This document shows, in pieces, positions 43,026-51,085 of a stretch of DNA of 64,000 bases. The stretch covers positions 1-64,000 of the forward strand of contig NZ_NOIT01000017.1 of NCBI RefSeq assembly GCF_004136555.1, written 5' to 3'. Positions within the stretch are counted from its first letter, which is position 1, and each line of letters begins with the position of its first letter. A model generated the notes under the pieces. That model made no database searches and was not told the origin of the DNA. It worked only from the letters and a program-made list of their open reading frames with translations. A program made the translations under genes and the position numbers. Source of the stretch: Kocuria carniphila. Lineage in GTDB: Bacteria > Actinomycetota > Actinomycetes > Actinomycetales > Micrococcaceae.

Positions 43026-44009
43026 ATGCGTTATGAATTCGGTGCAGAGCTCGCCCAGCGCGACGGCATTGACATGCACGTGCACATCGAGTGCTCGGAC
43101 CACGGCCACGCGTCACTGCCCAAGCCTCTGACGGACGCGTCCGCCAAGTACTTCAAGGCGGAGGACCGCTCCCCGTCGCTGGACACCATTGCCGAGCGCT
43201 ACCGCGAGTGGAACCTGGCCGCGGTCGTGTTCACCGTGGACGCCACCACCGCACTGGGTCATGAGCCCAACTCGATCGAAGAGATCGCGGAAGGTGCAGC
43301 GCGCAACAACGACGTGCTGATTCCTTTCGGTTCCGTGGACCCCCTCCAGGTTCCCGAGGCCGTGGAACGCGCCAAGCAGCTGGTCGAGGAATTCGGGGTC
43401 AAGGGCTTCAAGTTCCACCCGTCGCTGCAGGGCTTCGACCCATCGAACGAGAAGTACTACCCGATCTACGAGGCCATTCAGGAACTGGGCGTTCCCGCTC
43501 TGTTCCACACCGGTCAGAACGGCATGGGCGCGGGCCTTCCGGGTGGTTACGGCATCAAGCTGGGCTACTCCAACCCGTTGTTGCTGGACTCGGTGGCCGC
43601 TGACTTCCCGAACTTGCAGGTCATCATGGCTCACCCCTCGGTGCCGTGGCAGGAAGAGGCCAACTCGATTGCCACCCACAAAGCGAACGTGTGGATCGAC
43701 CTGTCCGGCTGGTCACCCAAGTACTTCCCGGAGTCCCTGGTACGCGCCTCCAACTCCATGCTCCAGGACAAGGTGCTCTTCGGCACCGACTACCCGCTGA
43801 TCACCCCGCAGAAATGGCTCGGTGCTTTTGAGCAGCAGCGCTTCAAGGACGAGGTCAAGCCCAAGATTCTCAAGGGCAACGCCCTGCGGCTCTTCGGCCT
43901 CGGGGAACTCGAGGGAACCTACGAGCCGAGCGAGGGCGGCGTCGTCGTCGCGGCCAAGCAGTACGCCGCCGAGAAGGCGGCCCAAGCCCAGAAGGTGGAG
44001 CGGGCATGA
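43026..44009 (+). CDS. phdC: Metal-dependent amidohydrolase, aryl beta-ketoacyl-CoA hydrolase (PhdC/CouO-like)
   Basis: A 327-residue amidohydrolase-2 family protein. Metal-site motifs include DMHVHIE near the N-terminus (HxH), KGFKFHPSLQGF, ALFHTGQNG, MAHPSVPWQ and FGTDYPLITP (the Asp ligand). In Rhodococcus CouO and C. glutamicum PhdC, proteins of this type cleave 4-hydroxyphenyl-beta-ketoacyl-CoA to the benzoic acid and acetyl-CoA, replacing a thiolase. The C-terminal tail (AAKQYAAEKAAQAQKVERA) is Ala/Lys-rich. The ATG start of the next gene overlaps its TGA. Confidence 0.78.
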   Translation: MRYEFGAELAQRDGIDMHVHIECSDHGHASLPKPLTDASAKYFKAEDRSPSLDTIAERYREWNLAAVVFTVDATTALGHEPNSIEEIAEGAARNNDVLIPFGSVDPLQVPEAVERAKQLVEEFGVKGFKFHPSLQGFDPSNEKYYPIYEAIQELGVPALFHTGQNGMGAGLPGGYGIKLGYSNPLLLDSVAADFPNLQVIMAHPSVPWQEEANSIATHKANVWIDLSGWSPKYFPESLVRASNSMLQDKVLFGTDYPLITPQKWLGAFEQQRFKDEVKPKILKGNALRLFGLGELEGTYEPSEGGVVVAAKQYAAEKAAQAQKVERA

Positions 44010-45175
44010 GCGAGCTGTACCCGGACTGCGACCCATACGGCATTGCCGACCGGCTGACCGAAGCCGAGCGCGCACCCATCCTGCGGCTGCGGAAGGTGCT
44101 CGAGAATGAGATCAAGCCGCTAGTGGCCGAGTACTGGGAGAAGGGCGAGTTCCCCTACCAGATCGCGCCGTCCCTGTACGGGCTGAATCTGATGACCCCG
44201 GACGAGATCGACGGCGCACCGCGCTCGCTGTACCACGGGTTCCGGATCTTCGAACTGGCCCGGACGGACGCCTCCATGGCCACGTTCTACACGGCGCAGG
44301 CGGGCCTGTTCCGCACCACGTGCCGCGTGGGTGCCTCCCCGGAGCAGTTCGCTGAGCTGGATCCCAAGATCACGAGCTTCGAGACCAAGGGCGTGTTCTG
44401 CCTGACCGAACCGGACCACGGTTCGGACATCGCCGGCGGTCTGGCCACCACGGCCGAACGCCAGGGCGACGAGTGGGTCATCAACGGTGCCAAGCGCTGG
44501 ATCGGTGGCGCATTCACCGCCGACTACCTGGCCGTGTTCGCCCGCGACGTGGCGGACGGCCAGGTCAAGGCGTTCCTCGTGGATCGCGAGGCACCCGGCG
44601 TGACGCTCGAGAAGATTTACGGCAAGACCGCGCTGCGCATGATGCAGAACGCGGACATCTCGCTCGAGAACGTGCGCGTTCCCGAGGCGCAGAGACTGCA
44701 GAACTGCAACTCGTTCAAGGATGTCGCGGCCATGCTGCGCGTCATGCGCTCGGACGTCGCGTGGATCGCCACCGGCATCCAGGCCGGCGCGTACGAAGCC
44801 GCGCTGCGCTACGTGCGTTCCCGCGAACAGTTCGGCAAGTCGCTGGGCAGCTTCCAGCTCGTGCAGGAGAAGCTCGCGCGCATGCTGGGCAACGTCACGG
44901 CGAGCCTCTCGATGGTGTCCGATCTCGCCGAGAAGCAGGACCGCGGCGAGTACCGGGACGAGGATTCGGCGCTCGCCAAGATGTGGATCTCGCTGCACAT
45001 GCGCGAGACCGTGGCCCTGGCCCGCGAAGTGGTCGGAGGCAACGGGATCACGCTCCCGACCGACGTCGCCCGCTTCCATGCTGACGCCGAGGCCGTCTAT
45101 TCCTACGAAGGCACCCACGAGATCAACGCGCTCGTGGTCGGCCGTTCCATCACGGGCAAGTCAGCTTTCGCCTGA
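44006..45175 (+). CDS. phdD: Acyl-CoA dehydrogenase (PhdD-like)
   Basis: A 389-residue FAD acyl-CoA dehydrogenase distantly related to the glutaryl-CoA type. Visible motifs are FCLTEPDHGSDIAGG (flavin and acyl loop), INGAKRWIGGAFTADY, YVRSREQFGKSLGSFQLVQEKLARM, and the catalytic Glu in YSYEGTHEINALVVGR. In the phd pathway it would desaturate 3-arylpropionyl-CoA to the cinnamoyl-CoA form, letting the route accept saturated phenylpropanoids such as hydrocinnamates. It is coupled to phdC by an ATGA overlap and followed 62 bases later by phdE. Confidence 0.82.
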   Translation: MSELYPDCDPYGIADRLTEAERAPILRLRKVLENEIKPLVAEYWEKGEFPYQIAPSLYGLNLMTPDEIDGAPRSLYHGFRIFELARTDASMATFYTAQAGLFRTTCRVGASPEQFAELDPKITSFETKGVFCLTEPDHGSDIAGGLATTAERQGDEWVINGAKRWIGGAFTADYLAVFARDVADGQVKAFLVDREAPGVTLEKIYGKTALRMMQNADISLENVRVPEAQRLQNCNSFKDVAAMLRVMRSDVAWIATGIQAGAYEAALRYVRSREQFGKSLGSFQLVQEKLARMLGNVTASLSMVSDLAEKQDRGEYRDEDSALAKMWISLHMRETVALAREVVGGNGITLPTDVARFHADAEAVYSYEGTHEINALVVGRSITGKSAFA

Positions 45176-45237
45176 TTTTCCGACTGCGCCGCTCGCGCCG
45201 TTGCGCTCTCTTTACTCATTACCCCAAGGAGAATTTC

Positions 45238-45699
45238 ATGACCGCCAAGACCGTTGTTTCCTTTGACGAAGTTGCCGACCTCGCGGGCAAGGACCTGGGC
45301 TTTTCCGAGTGGCGCGAGATCACTCAGGATCAGGTGAACCTGTTCGCTGACGCCACCGACGACCACCAGTGGATCCACACCGATCCCGAGAAGGCCGCGT
45401 CTGGACCGTTCGGTGCACCGATCGCTCACGGTTTCCTGACCCTGTCCCTGCTGATCCCTATGTGGGGCGAGCTCTTCGACGTGTCCGACGTGAAGACCAA
45501 GGTCAACTACGGCCTGGACAAGGTTCGCTTCACCTCACCCGTGAAGGTCGGTGCACGCGTGCGCATGACCGTGACCATTACTGAGGTCTCCGAGGTCAAG
45601 GGCAACGGCCTGCATCTGGTGGCCGATGCGACCATCGAGATCGAGGGCGAAGAGCGCCCCGCCGTGGTGGCGCGCTTCTTGAACCGCTTCTACAAGTAA
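45238..45699 (+). CDS. phdE: MaoC-type enoyl-CoA hydratase (PhdE/CouM-like)
   Basis: A 153-residue single hot-dog R-hydratase. The catalytic pair lies in QVNLFADATDDHQWIHTDPEKA, where D-x4-H is intact, and in GPFGAPIAHGFLTLSLL. VNYGLDKVRFTSPVKVGARVRM is the standard second half. It would hydrate aryl-acryloyl-CoA to the 3-hydroxy form used by PhdB. GGAG stands just before ATG 45238. It is the last gene of the operon; the repeat-rich region at 45724-45828 follows. Confidence 0.85.
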   Translation: MTAKTVVSFDEVADLAGKDLGFSEWREITQDQVNLFADATDDHQWIHTDPEKAASGPFGAPIAHGFLTLSLLIPMWGELFDVSDVKTKVNYGLDKVRFTSPVKVGARVRMTVTITEVSEVKGNGLHLVADATIEIEGEERPAVVARFLNRFYK

Positions 45700-45723
45700 G
45701 CGTTCTTTGCGGCTTTGCACGTC

Positions 45724-45828
45724 AGGGCCCGTTGGAACCCTCCGCTACACGTGAAGGCTCGTAAGAGCCCTTGCGGCGTGGTTTGAAGGTTCTAACGGGC
45801 CCTGAGGTGTGTTCGAGGGTTCTAGCGG
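45724..45828. repeat. Two-strand repeat cluster with long dyad after phdE
   Basis: Four copies of a CCGytaGAaCCCTc-like unit: plus strand 45729-45742 and 45759-45772, minus strand 45785-45798 and 45815-45828. Copies 1 and 3 lie within a larger inverted repeat, 45724-45739 with 45788-45803, with 15 of 16 pairs matching. An inner hairpin GGCTC/GAGCC sits at 45756-45769. It lies between convergent genes and probably terminates transcription, but its repeated structure goes beyond a simple terminator. No coding sequence is supported in 45700-45938. Confidence 0.75.
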
Positions 45829-45938
45829 AACGTGGTGTGTGCGGCGCTCACAGTTTCTACTGCTCGGTGGCGTGTGACCCGTGGCGTGCGGCCCGTGGGC
45901 CCGGGTAGCTAATGAGCGCTAAGTCGTAGCGGCAGCCA

Positions 45939-46817
45939 TCAGTCCTTGGGCGTACCGCGCTCCGCAACCCACTTCTGGAACACTGCGGAATCCTGCTCGC
46001 CCAGCCCCGCGTCGATGAGCTGCTCCGCGGCGCTCGCAATGGGTCCACCCAGTACCGACTTGGTTCCGGTGGCGCGGGCCGCGTCCAAGTAGGCGGAGAC
46101 GTCCTTGTGGACGAACGCCGCCTGCGCGGACACCGAGTAGTCGTGGGCCACGAGCTTGGGCGTCTTATCGTTCATGATCACCGATCCCGCATAACCGCCC
46201 TGGAGCAGGTCCAGCAGCTTGGCCAGATCCAGCCCGGCGCGTTCGGCGACCACGCTGGCCTCGGAGATCGCCACGATCTCGGCCGCGCAGATCAACTGAT
46301 TGCACGCCTTGGCCACCTGCCCCGATCCCAACGGCCCCAGATGAACGGGGCGACCGCACGAGGACAGGACGTCCGAGACCCGGCCGACGGCGGCGTCGTC
46401 GCCACCCACCATGATGGACAGGTCTCCGCGGATCGCGCCGGCCTCCCCGCCGCTGATGGGAGCGTCCACGAACTCCACGCCCGAAGTGTCCCGGTGCCAG
46501 CGAGTGATATCAACGGGGGAGACCGTTGAGCTGATCACCAGGATCAGGCGGTCGTGGTCGGCGTCGCGCTCGCGGGCGCCCTCGACGAGTTCGTCGAGCA
46601 CCCCGTCGATCTCCGGGGCGCCGGGTACCAACAGGATGACGACGTCGCACTGGCGCGCCATGTGCCGCGGGGAATCCACCGCGCGTGCCCCCTCCGCCTT
46701 GTGGAGACTGCGATGCAGGACCACCACGTCGTGACCGGCGTCGATGATGTGCCCGGCCATGGGCTTCCCCATGGATCCGAGACCGATGATTCCCACGGTG
46801 TGCGGTGATGGGCTCAT
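45939..46817 (-). CDS. NAD(P)-dependent beta-hydroxyacid dehydrogenase (GarR/HIBADH family)
   Basis: A 292-residue beta-hydroxyacid dehydrogenase. The N-terminal fold carries TVGIIGLGSMGKPMAGHI (residues ~6-23). VEFVDAPISGGEAGAIRGDL is the substrate loop, GSGQVAKACNQLI holds the catalytic Lys region, and HKDVSAYLDAA completes the family pattern. It could act on tartronate semialdehyde, 3-hydroxyisobutyrate or succinic semialdehyde; neighbours do not decide. ATG 46815-46817 has GAGGAG seven bases upstream; the frame stays open to 46949 only because it runs through the 22-bp tandem repeats. Confidence 0.82.
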   Translation of the reverse strand: MSPSPHTVGIIGLGSMGKPMAGHIIDAGHDVVVLHRSLHKAEGARAVDSPRHMARQCDVVILLVPGAPEIDGVLDELVEGARERDADHDRLILVISSTVSPVDITRWHRDTSGVEFVDAPISGGEAGAIRGDLSIMVGGDDAAVGRVSDVLSSCGRPVHLGPLGSGQVAKACNQLICAAEIVAISEASVVAERAGLDLAKLLDLLQGGYAGSVIMNDKTPKLVAHDYSVSAQAAFVHKDVSAYLDAARATGTKSVLGGPIASAAEQLIDAGLGEQDSAVFQKWVAERGTPKD

Positions 46818-46903
46818 GCTGTGGCTCCTCGCGACGGTGACGGCTGGTTCCATCATGCCCTGAAGACCGCTGTCAGCGTCCAGGGGCGTGAGGGCCGGCG
46901 CCC

Positions 46904-46966
46904 CAACTTGGAGATTTTCGGAGCTCAACTTGGAGATTTTCGGAACCAAACTTGGAGGTTTTCGGA
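46904..46966. repeat. Three tandem copies of a 22-bp unit
   Basis: CAACTTGGAGATTTTCGGA occurs at 46904-46922 and 46926-46944, with a variant (AAACTTGGAGGTTTTCGGA) at 46948-46966. The period is exactly 22 bases, with three variable bases between copies. The array lies in the region between the divergent dehydrogenase and aztD genes. It could be a set of binding sites on one face of the helix. No repeat copy was noticed elsewhere in the window. Confidence 0.8.
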
Positions 46967-47010
46967 TGATGAGAAGAGCAGCCTGCTGCGGTGAATCTGG
47001 CGATGCAGGG

Positions 47011-47049
47011 TTGTCCAGATGGCTTATATGAGAATGATAATCACTTAAG
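47011..47049 (+). promoter_or_regulatory. Zur box overlapping the aztD promoter
   Basis: TGAGAATGATAATCACTTA (47029-47047) matches the Fur-family zinc repressor pattern, with a perfect TGAT-A-ATCA core (47035-47043). A -10-like GATAAT (47036-47041) lies within it, and TTGTCC (47011-47016) may be the -35, 19 bases away. Zur with zinc would cover the promoter and shut off aztD. Confidence 0.7.
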
Positions 47050-47107
47050 ATAAAGTGCTCGCATGCATAACATCGAACGCATCGCCCCCGAAGGGGCTCA
47101 GTCGCCC

Positions 47108-48520
47108 ATGTCTGGATCCACCAAGGCGCGCCGTCGTGCGCCCATCACCATGGCCGCGATGGCCATCGGGGCACTTGCTCTCACCGCCTGTGGGGCGGGT
47201 GGCAATGGTGAGGCGGGAGCGGCGTCGTCGTCCCCGAGCGCCAGCGAAACCACGAGTGAAGCCGCCGCGAAGGAAGTCTCGAGCCTGACCCCGCGCGCCG
47301 TGGTGTCCTATGACGGCGGGCTGCTCACCGTGGACACCGAATCCGGAGAGGTGGTGGATGACACCAAGAAGGACGGTTTCCTGCGACTCAACAACGCTGG
47401 CGACGGACGGCACGTAATGGTCAGCGACAGCGACGTGTTCCGGGCCCACGACAGCGGCCTGGACGCGCACAAGCACGGGGACCACTATCACTACCGCGAA
47501 TCCGCGCCCAAGCTGACCGACGTGACCTTCGATGCCCCGCACGCCGGGCATGTGGTGGTTCACAACGGCAAGACCACGCTGTTCGGCGACGGGGACGGCT
47601 CCATCAAGACCTTCGACTCCGAGGCGCTCAAGGAGGGCAAGCCGGAGATGAAGGAAACCAAGACCGAGAATCCGCACCACGGTGTGGCGCTCGAGCTGGC
47701 CGACGGCACGCTGTTCACCACGCAGGGCACCGAGGACGAGCGCAATACCGTTCAGGTGCTTAACAAGGATGGCTCGGTCAAGGCCGAGACCAAGGACTGC
47801 CCGGGCGTGCACGGCGAGGCTGCTGCGGAACCGGGTAAGACCACCGACACCGTGGTGGTGGGCTGCGAGAACGGGCCCGTGATCTACCGCGATGGTGACT
47901 TCCACAAGGTGGCCGTGGCGGACTCTTATGCGCGCTCGGGCAATCTGGCGGGTTCGGAAGAATCGCCGATCGTGCTGGGTGACTACAAGGTGGATGAGGA
48001 CGCGGAGCAGGAGCGCCCCACCCGTGTTGCGCTCTTCGACACCCGCGACGATTCGCATCAGCTGGTCGACCTGGACTCCTCCTACTGGTTCCGTTCGCTG
48101 GCCCGCGGACCCGAGGGTGAAGGTCTGGTCCTGACCTATGACGGCAAGCTCAACGTGATCGACGAGGAGACCGGCAAGGTCACCCAGAAGATCGACGTGA
48201 TCGAGCCGTGGGAGGAAAAGGAGGACTGGCAAGACGCCGGCCCCGTGATCAAGGTGGCCGGTGCCAACGCGTACGTGACCGACGCGGAGAACAAGAAACT
48301 CCATGTGGTGGACCTGTCCAAGGGTGAGGTGACCAAGTCCATCGACCTGCCGGAAACCCCGGTGGAGATGGCCGTGGTGACGGGCAAGCCAGAGGCGCCG
48401 GCTCATGACGAGGAAGCGGGCGAGCACGGTTCGCACGAGGGCCACGACCACGCCCACGACGACGCCGCTCCCACCGCGGGTGCCGAAGGCCACGAAAGCC
48501 ACGAGGGCCACGATCACTAA
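47108..48520 (+). CDS. aztD: Zinc metallochaperone AztD-like lipoprotein
   Basis: A 470-residue secreted lipoprotein resembling AztD, which carries zinc in the periplasm or cell envelope and hands it to the AztC binding protein of the AztABC uptake system. The signal runs from STKARRRAPIT through AIGALALTACGAG, with Cys of LTAC as lipid anchor. The body has repeated beta-propeller-like strands (VVSYDGGLLTVDTESGEVVD, VDLSKGEVTKSIDLP). Zinc-binding histidines occur in DAHKHGDHYHYRE (~residue 120) and in a dense C-terminal tail (EHGSHEGHDHAHDD, then ESHEGHDH). ATG 47108 gives the proper signal and leaves a 60-base leader; ATG 47063 is possible but lies almost at the predicted transcript start. 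No aztABC genes lie nearby. Confidence 0.82.
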   Translation: MSGSTKARRRAPITMAAMAIGALALTACGAGGNGEAGAASSSPSASETTSEAAAKEVSSLTPRAVVSYDGGLLTVDTESGEVVDDTKKDGFLRLNNAGDGRHVMVSDSDVFRAHDSGLDAHKHGDHYHYRESAPKLTDVTFDAPHAGHVVVHNGKTTLFGDGDGSIKTFDSEALKEGKPEMKETKTENPHHGVALELADGTLFTTQGTEDERNTVQVLNKDGSVKAETKDCPGVHGEAAAEPGKTTDTVVVGCENGPVIYRDGDFHKVAVADSYARSGNLAGSEESPIVLGDYKVDEDAEQERPTRVALFDTRDDSHQLVDLDSSYWFRSLARGPEGEGLVLTYDGKLNVIDEETGKVTQKIDVIEPWEEKEDWQDAGPVIKVAGANAYVTDAENKKLHVVDLSKGEVTKSIDLPETPVEMAVVTGKPEAPAHDEEAGEHGSHEGHDHAHDDAAPTAGAEGHESHEGHDH

Positions 48521-48572
48521 TCCCCTGGTGCCTCGGCAGCGCCCTGTCGAATAACCGAAATTCAACAATAAT

Positions 48573-48610
48573 GCGGCCCCGTGAACGTCTCTCAACGTTC
48601 ACGGGGCCGC
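48573..48610. terminator. Strong bidirectional terminator
   Basis: GCGGCCCCGTGAACGT (48573-48588) and its exact reverse complement (48595-48610) enclose a six-base loop. It lies between the convergent aztD and SnoaL-like genes. Confidence 0.9.
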
Positions 48611-48656
48611 CGCATGGTCAGATCACGCCGGTCCGAGACCCAGCCGTTCGGTCGCC

Positions 48657-49451
48657 TCAGTCCGCCACCGACCTGAATGCCCCGTGCGAATGCGCCAGCT
48701 CCTCATCCGGCGGGACCGGCCCGATGGCGTCCCATAGCTCGACCCACTTGCCGTCCTCGATGCGCCACAGTTCGCAGAAGAAGTGGCGCTCGCCGGCGAT
48801 GGAACCCTCCGAGAACGTCAGCACGAAGTTCCCGTCGGCCACCGTGCGGTGCAGCGTGTCGTAGGTCAGGGTGGAATCATCCGTCTTGAGCTGTTTCAGG
48901 AAATCGACCATGTTCTGCACGCCATCCGCGATGTCCCCGGAGTGCTGCGTGAACTGGTCGTCAGCGCGCGTGAAGTCGCCGGCGGCGTCGTAATCCTGAC
49001 CCTGCAGGAACGTGGCCCAGGCCTTCTTGACGAACGCACGGCTCGCCTCGGTATCGGCGGATGCGTCTACCTCGGTGGGGCCGTCCAACTGGGTGTGACC
49101 GGACTCGTTGGGAGACGTTTGATCCACCAGACCGTCCCAGTGCTCCACGATCTTGCCGTCGGCCACGCGGTAGATGTCGAACCCCACGTACACGGTGTCC
49201 GGATCCAGACCGGGGTAGGCGCCGTGCAGCGCGACCAACCCGGCCTCTTCGTCCACGAGGACGCGAGCGACGTCGTGCCGCAGCCCGGCGCCCGCGCCGA
49301 TGACCAGCTCCCGCAGGCCGTCCTTGCCGTTGGCCACGAGCGGCGAGTGCTCCACGTAGTCCTCGGAGAAATTGCGGTCCAGGGTGCTCAGATCGTGCTC
49401 GGTGAACAACTCGCGATCGGCGGTGAGCACGAGTTCTCGAATGTCAGTCAT
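48657..49451 (-). CDS. Tandem SnoaL-like (NTF2 fold) protein
   Basis: A 264-residue protein made of two NTF2-like SnoaL domains. The first (residues ~1-120) has NFSEDYVEHSPLVANGKDGL and FDIYRVADGKIVEHWDGLVDQ. The second (~135-255) has FTRADDQFTQHSGDIADGVQ and ELWRIEDGKWVELWDAIGPV. The EH(S) and H-W-D features match bacterial SnoaL-like polyketide-cyclase-fold proteins, often small-molecule isomerases or hydrolases of unknown substrate. A linker of about 15 residues joins the domains. It lies 32 bases downstream of the aldehyde dehydrogenase gene on the same strand, so they are probably cotranscribed. Confidence 0.8.
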   Translation of the reverse strand: MTDIRELVLTADRELFTEHDLSTLDRNFSEDYVEHSPLVANGKDGLRELVIGAGAGLRHDVARVLVDEEAGLVALHGAYPGLDPDTVYVGFDIYRVADGKIVEHWDGLVDQTSPNESGHTQLDGPTEVDASADTEASRAFVKKAWATFLQGQDYDAAGDFTRADDQFTQHSGDIADGVQNMVDFLKQLKTDDSTLTYDTLHRTVADGNFVLTFSEGSIAGERHFFCELWRIEDGKWVELWDAIGPVPPDEELAHSHGAFRSVAD

Positions 49452-49483
49452 GATGCGCTCCTTTCAGTGATCAAGGCGGGTCG

Positions 49484-50902
49484 TCAGTCCAGCGAGCTCA
49501 TCACGTGCTTGACGCGCGTGTATTCCTCCACGGCGTACTTGGACAGGTCCTTGCCGTAGCCGGAGTGCTTGAAACCACCGTGCGGCATCTCGGCGACCAG
49601 CGGGATGTGCGTGTTGATCCACACACAGCCGTAGTCCAGATCGCGGGACATCCGCAGCGCGCGGCCGTGATCCTTGGTCCACACCGATGACGCCAATCCG
49701 TACTCCACACCGTTGGCCATCTCCACGGCCTCTTCCTCGGTCGAGAAGGTCTGCACGGTGATCACCGGGCCGAAGATCTCGTTCTGAATTGCCTCGTCAT
49801 CCTGCTTCAGGTCGGCCACGATGGTCGGTTCGAAGAAGAAACCCGGACCGTCCGCCTGCTTGCCGCCGGTTGTCACGGTCGCGTGCTCGGGTAGCCGTTC
49901 GATGAAGCCGGTCACCTGTTTGAGCTGGTTCTCGCTGTTGAGCGGGCCGTAGAGGATGTCCTCCTTCTCGGGCGTACCGAACGCGGTGTTATTCGCGGCC
50001 TCCGTGATCTTCTCGAGGAACTCGTCGCGCGCGTTCTCCTCCACCAGCACACGCGTGGACGCGGTGCAGTCCTGGCCGGCGTTGAACAGCCCGGACTCTG
50101 CCAAGGTGGTCGCGGCGGCGTCCAGATCCGCGTCCGCAAAGACGACACACGGGGCCTTGCCGCCCAACTCCAGGTGCGCGCGGGTCAGGTTTTTGGCCGC
50201 CGACGCCGCCACGGACAGTCCCGCACGCACGGAACCGGTGATCGATACCAGACCCGGGGTCGTGTTCGAGACGACCAGTTCACCGGTGTGACCGTTGCCC
50301 AGGACCACGTTGAACGTGCCCTCCGGGAGGAACTCGCCGGCGATCTCCGCGAACAGCAATGTGGACTCGGGTGTGGTGTCCGAGGGCTTGAGAACAATGG
50401 TGTTACCTGCAGCCAATGCCGGTCCCACCTTCCACACGGCCATCATCAGCGGGTAGTTCCACGGGGTGACCTGACCGACCACACCGATCGGTTCCCGGCG
50501 GATCACCGAGTTGAGGCCCTCCATGTATTCGCCGCTCGCCAGGCCCTCCATAAGGCGGGCCGCACCGGCGAAGAATCGGATCTGGTCTGCGGAAACGTCC
50601 ACTTCTTCGGACTGGATCAAGTACTTGGGCTGACCCGTGTTGCGGGACTGGGCTTCGACAAGATCGGCTCCCCGAGCCTCGATGGCGTCCGCGATCTTGA
50701 GCAGTGCCAGCTGTCGTGCACTCGGGGTCATGCGACCCCATACCTTGGCGGCCGCGGCCGCTGCGGCATAGGCGGCGTCCACGTCTGCTTCATTGGAGTT
50801 GGGGGACTGGTCGATGACCTCCCCGGTGGCCGGATTGACCAGGTCGAACGAGTCGGAGGATGAGGATTCGGTGTAGGAATTGTTGATGAAGTTCTTGAGC
50901 AT
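49484..50902 (-). CDS. Aldehyde dehydrogenase (gamma-aminobutyraldehyde dehydrogenase-like)
   Basis: A 472-residue NAD-dependent aldehyde dehydrogenase. Motifs are VTPWNYPLMMAVWKVGPAL, ITGSVRAG, the catalytic Glu of HLELGGKAP (~residue 245) and the nucleophile Cys in NAGQDCTASTRV (~280), and EEIFGPV in the form QNEIFGPVITV. The overall sequence (short N-terminus, GQDCTASTR) resembles aminobutyraldehyde dehydrogenases of putrescine degradation. No polyamine genes lie beside it. The upstream region holds a hairpin (50928-50936 with 50942-50950) in the leader and a dyad CACTA/TAGTG (50982-50998) near the likely promoter. Confidence 0.85.
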   Translation of the reverse strand: MLKNFINNSYTESSSSDSFDLVNPATGEVIDQSPNSNEADVDAAYAAAAAAAKVWGRMTPSARQLALLKIADAIEARGADLVEAQSRNTGQPKYLIQSEEVDVSADQIRFFAGAARLMEGLASGEYMEGLNSVIRREPIGVVGQVTPWNYPLMMAVWKVGPALAAGNTIVLKPSDTTPESTLLFAEIAGEFLPEGTFNVVLGNGHTGELVVSNTTPGLVSITGSVRAGLSVAASAAKNLTRAHLELGGKAPCVVFADADLDAAATTLAESGLFNAGQDCTASTRVLVEENARDEFLEKITEAANNTAFGTPEKEDILYGPLNSENQLKQVTGFIERLPEHATVTTGGKQADGPGFFFEPTIVADLKQDDEAIQNEIFGPVITVQTFSTEEEAVEMANGVEYGLASSVWTKDHGRALRMSRDLDYGCVWINTHIPLVAEMPHGGFKHSGYGKDLSKYAVEEYTRVKHVMSSLD

Positions 50903-51085
50903 GAGTAACTATCTCCTGTTCACACCAGCGCCCGCGTCCGTCGCGGGCGCAGCGCCCGAGGCACGTCACTGTGACCCCGAACACTATTAAGTTTAGTGCG
51001 TTAAGAGTTTTCGGAAAGGTCGTTCGAGGCCGGCCCACGAGGCCCCGAATTTTCCGCCTCGGAGCGCCCCGAGTAGCGTTGGACC

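Noticed and set aside
45939-46949. Longer form of the beta-hydroxyacid dehydrogenase starting at 46949
   Set aside because: The additional 44 codons are a translation of the 22-bp tandem repeats. ATG 46817 has a good RBS and the normal family N-terminus.
46904-46966. CRISPR array for the 22-bp tandem repeats
   Set aside because: The spacers would be only three bases and there are no cas genes; this is a tandem repeat.
47045-48595. A 516-codon minus-strand frame opposite aztD
   Set aside because: The translation is Val/His/Leu/Arg-rich antisense of the aztD codon pattern. It would have to start in the terminator hairpin at 48573-48610.
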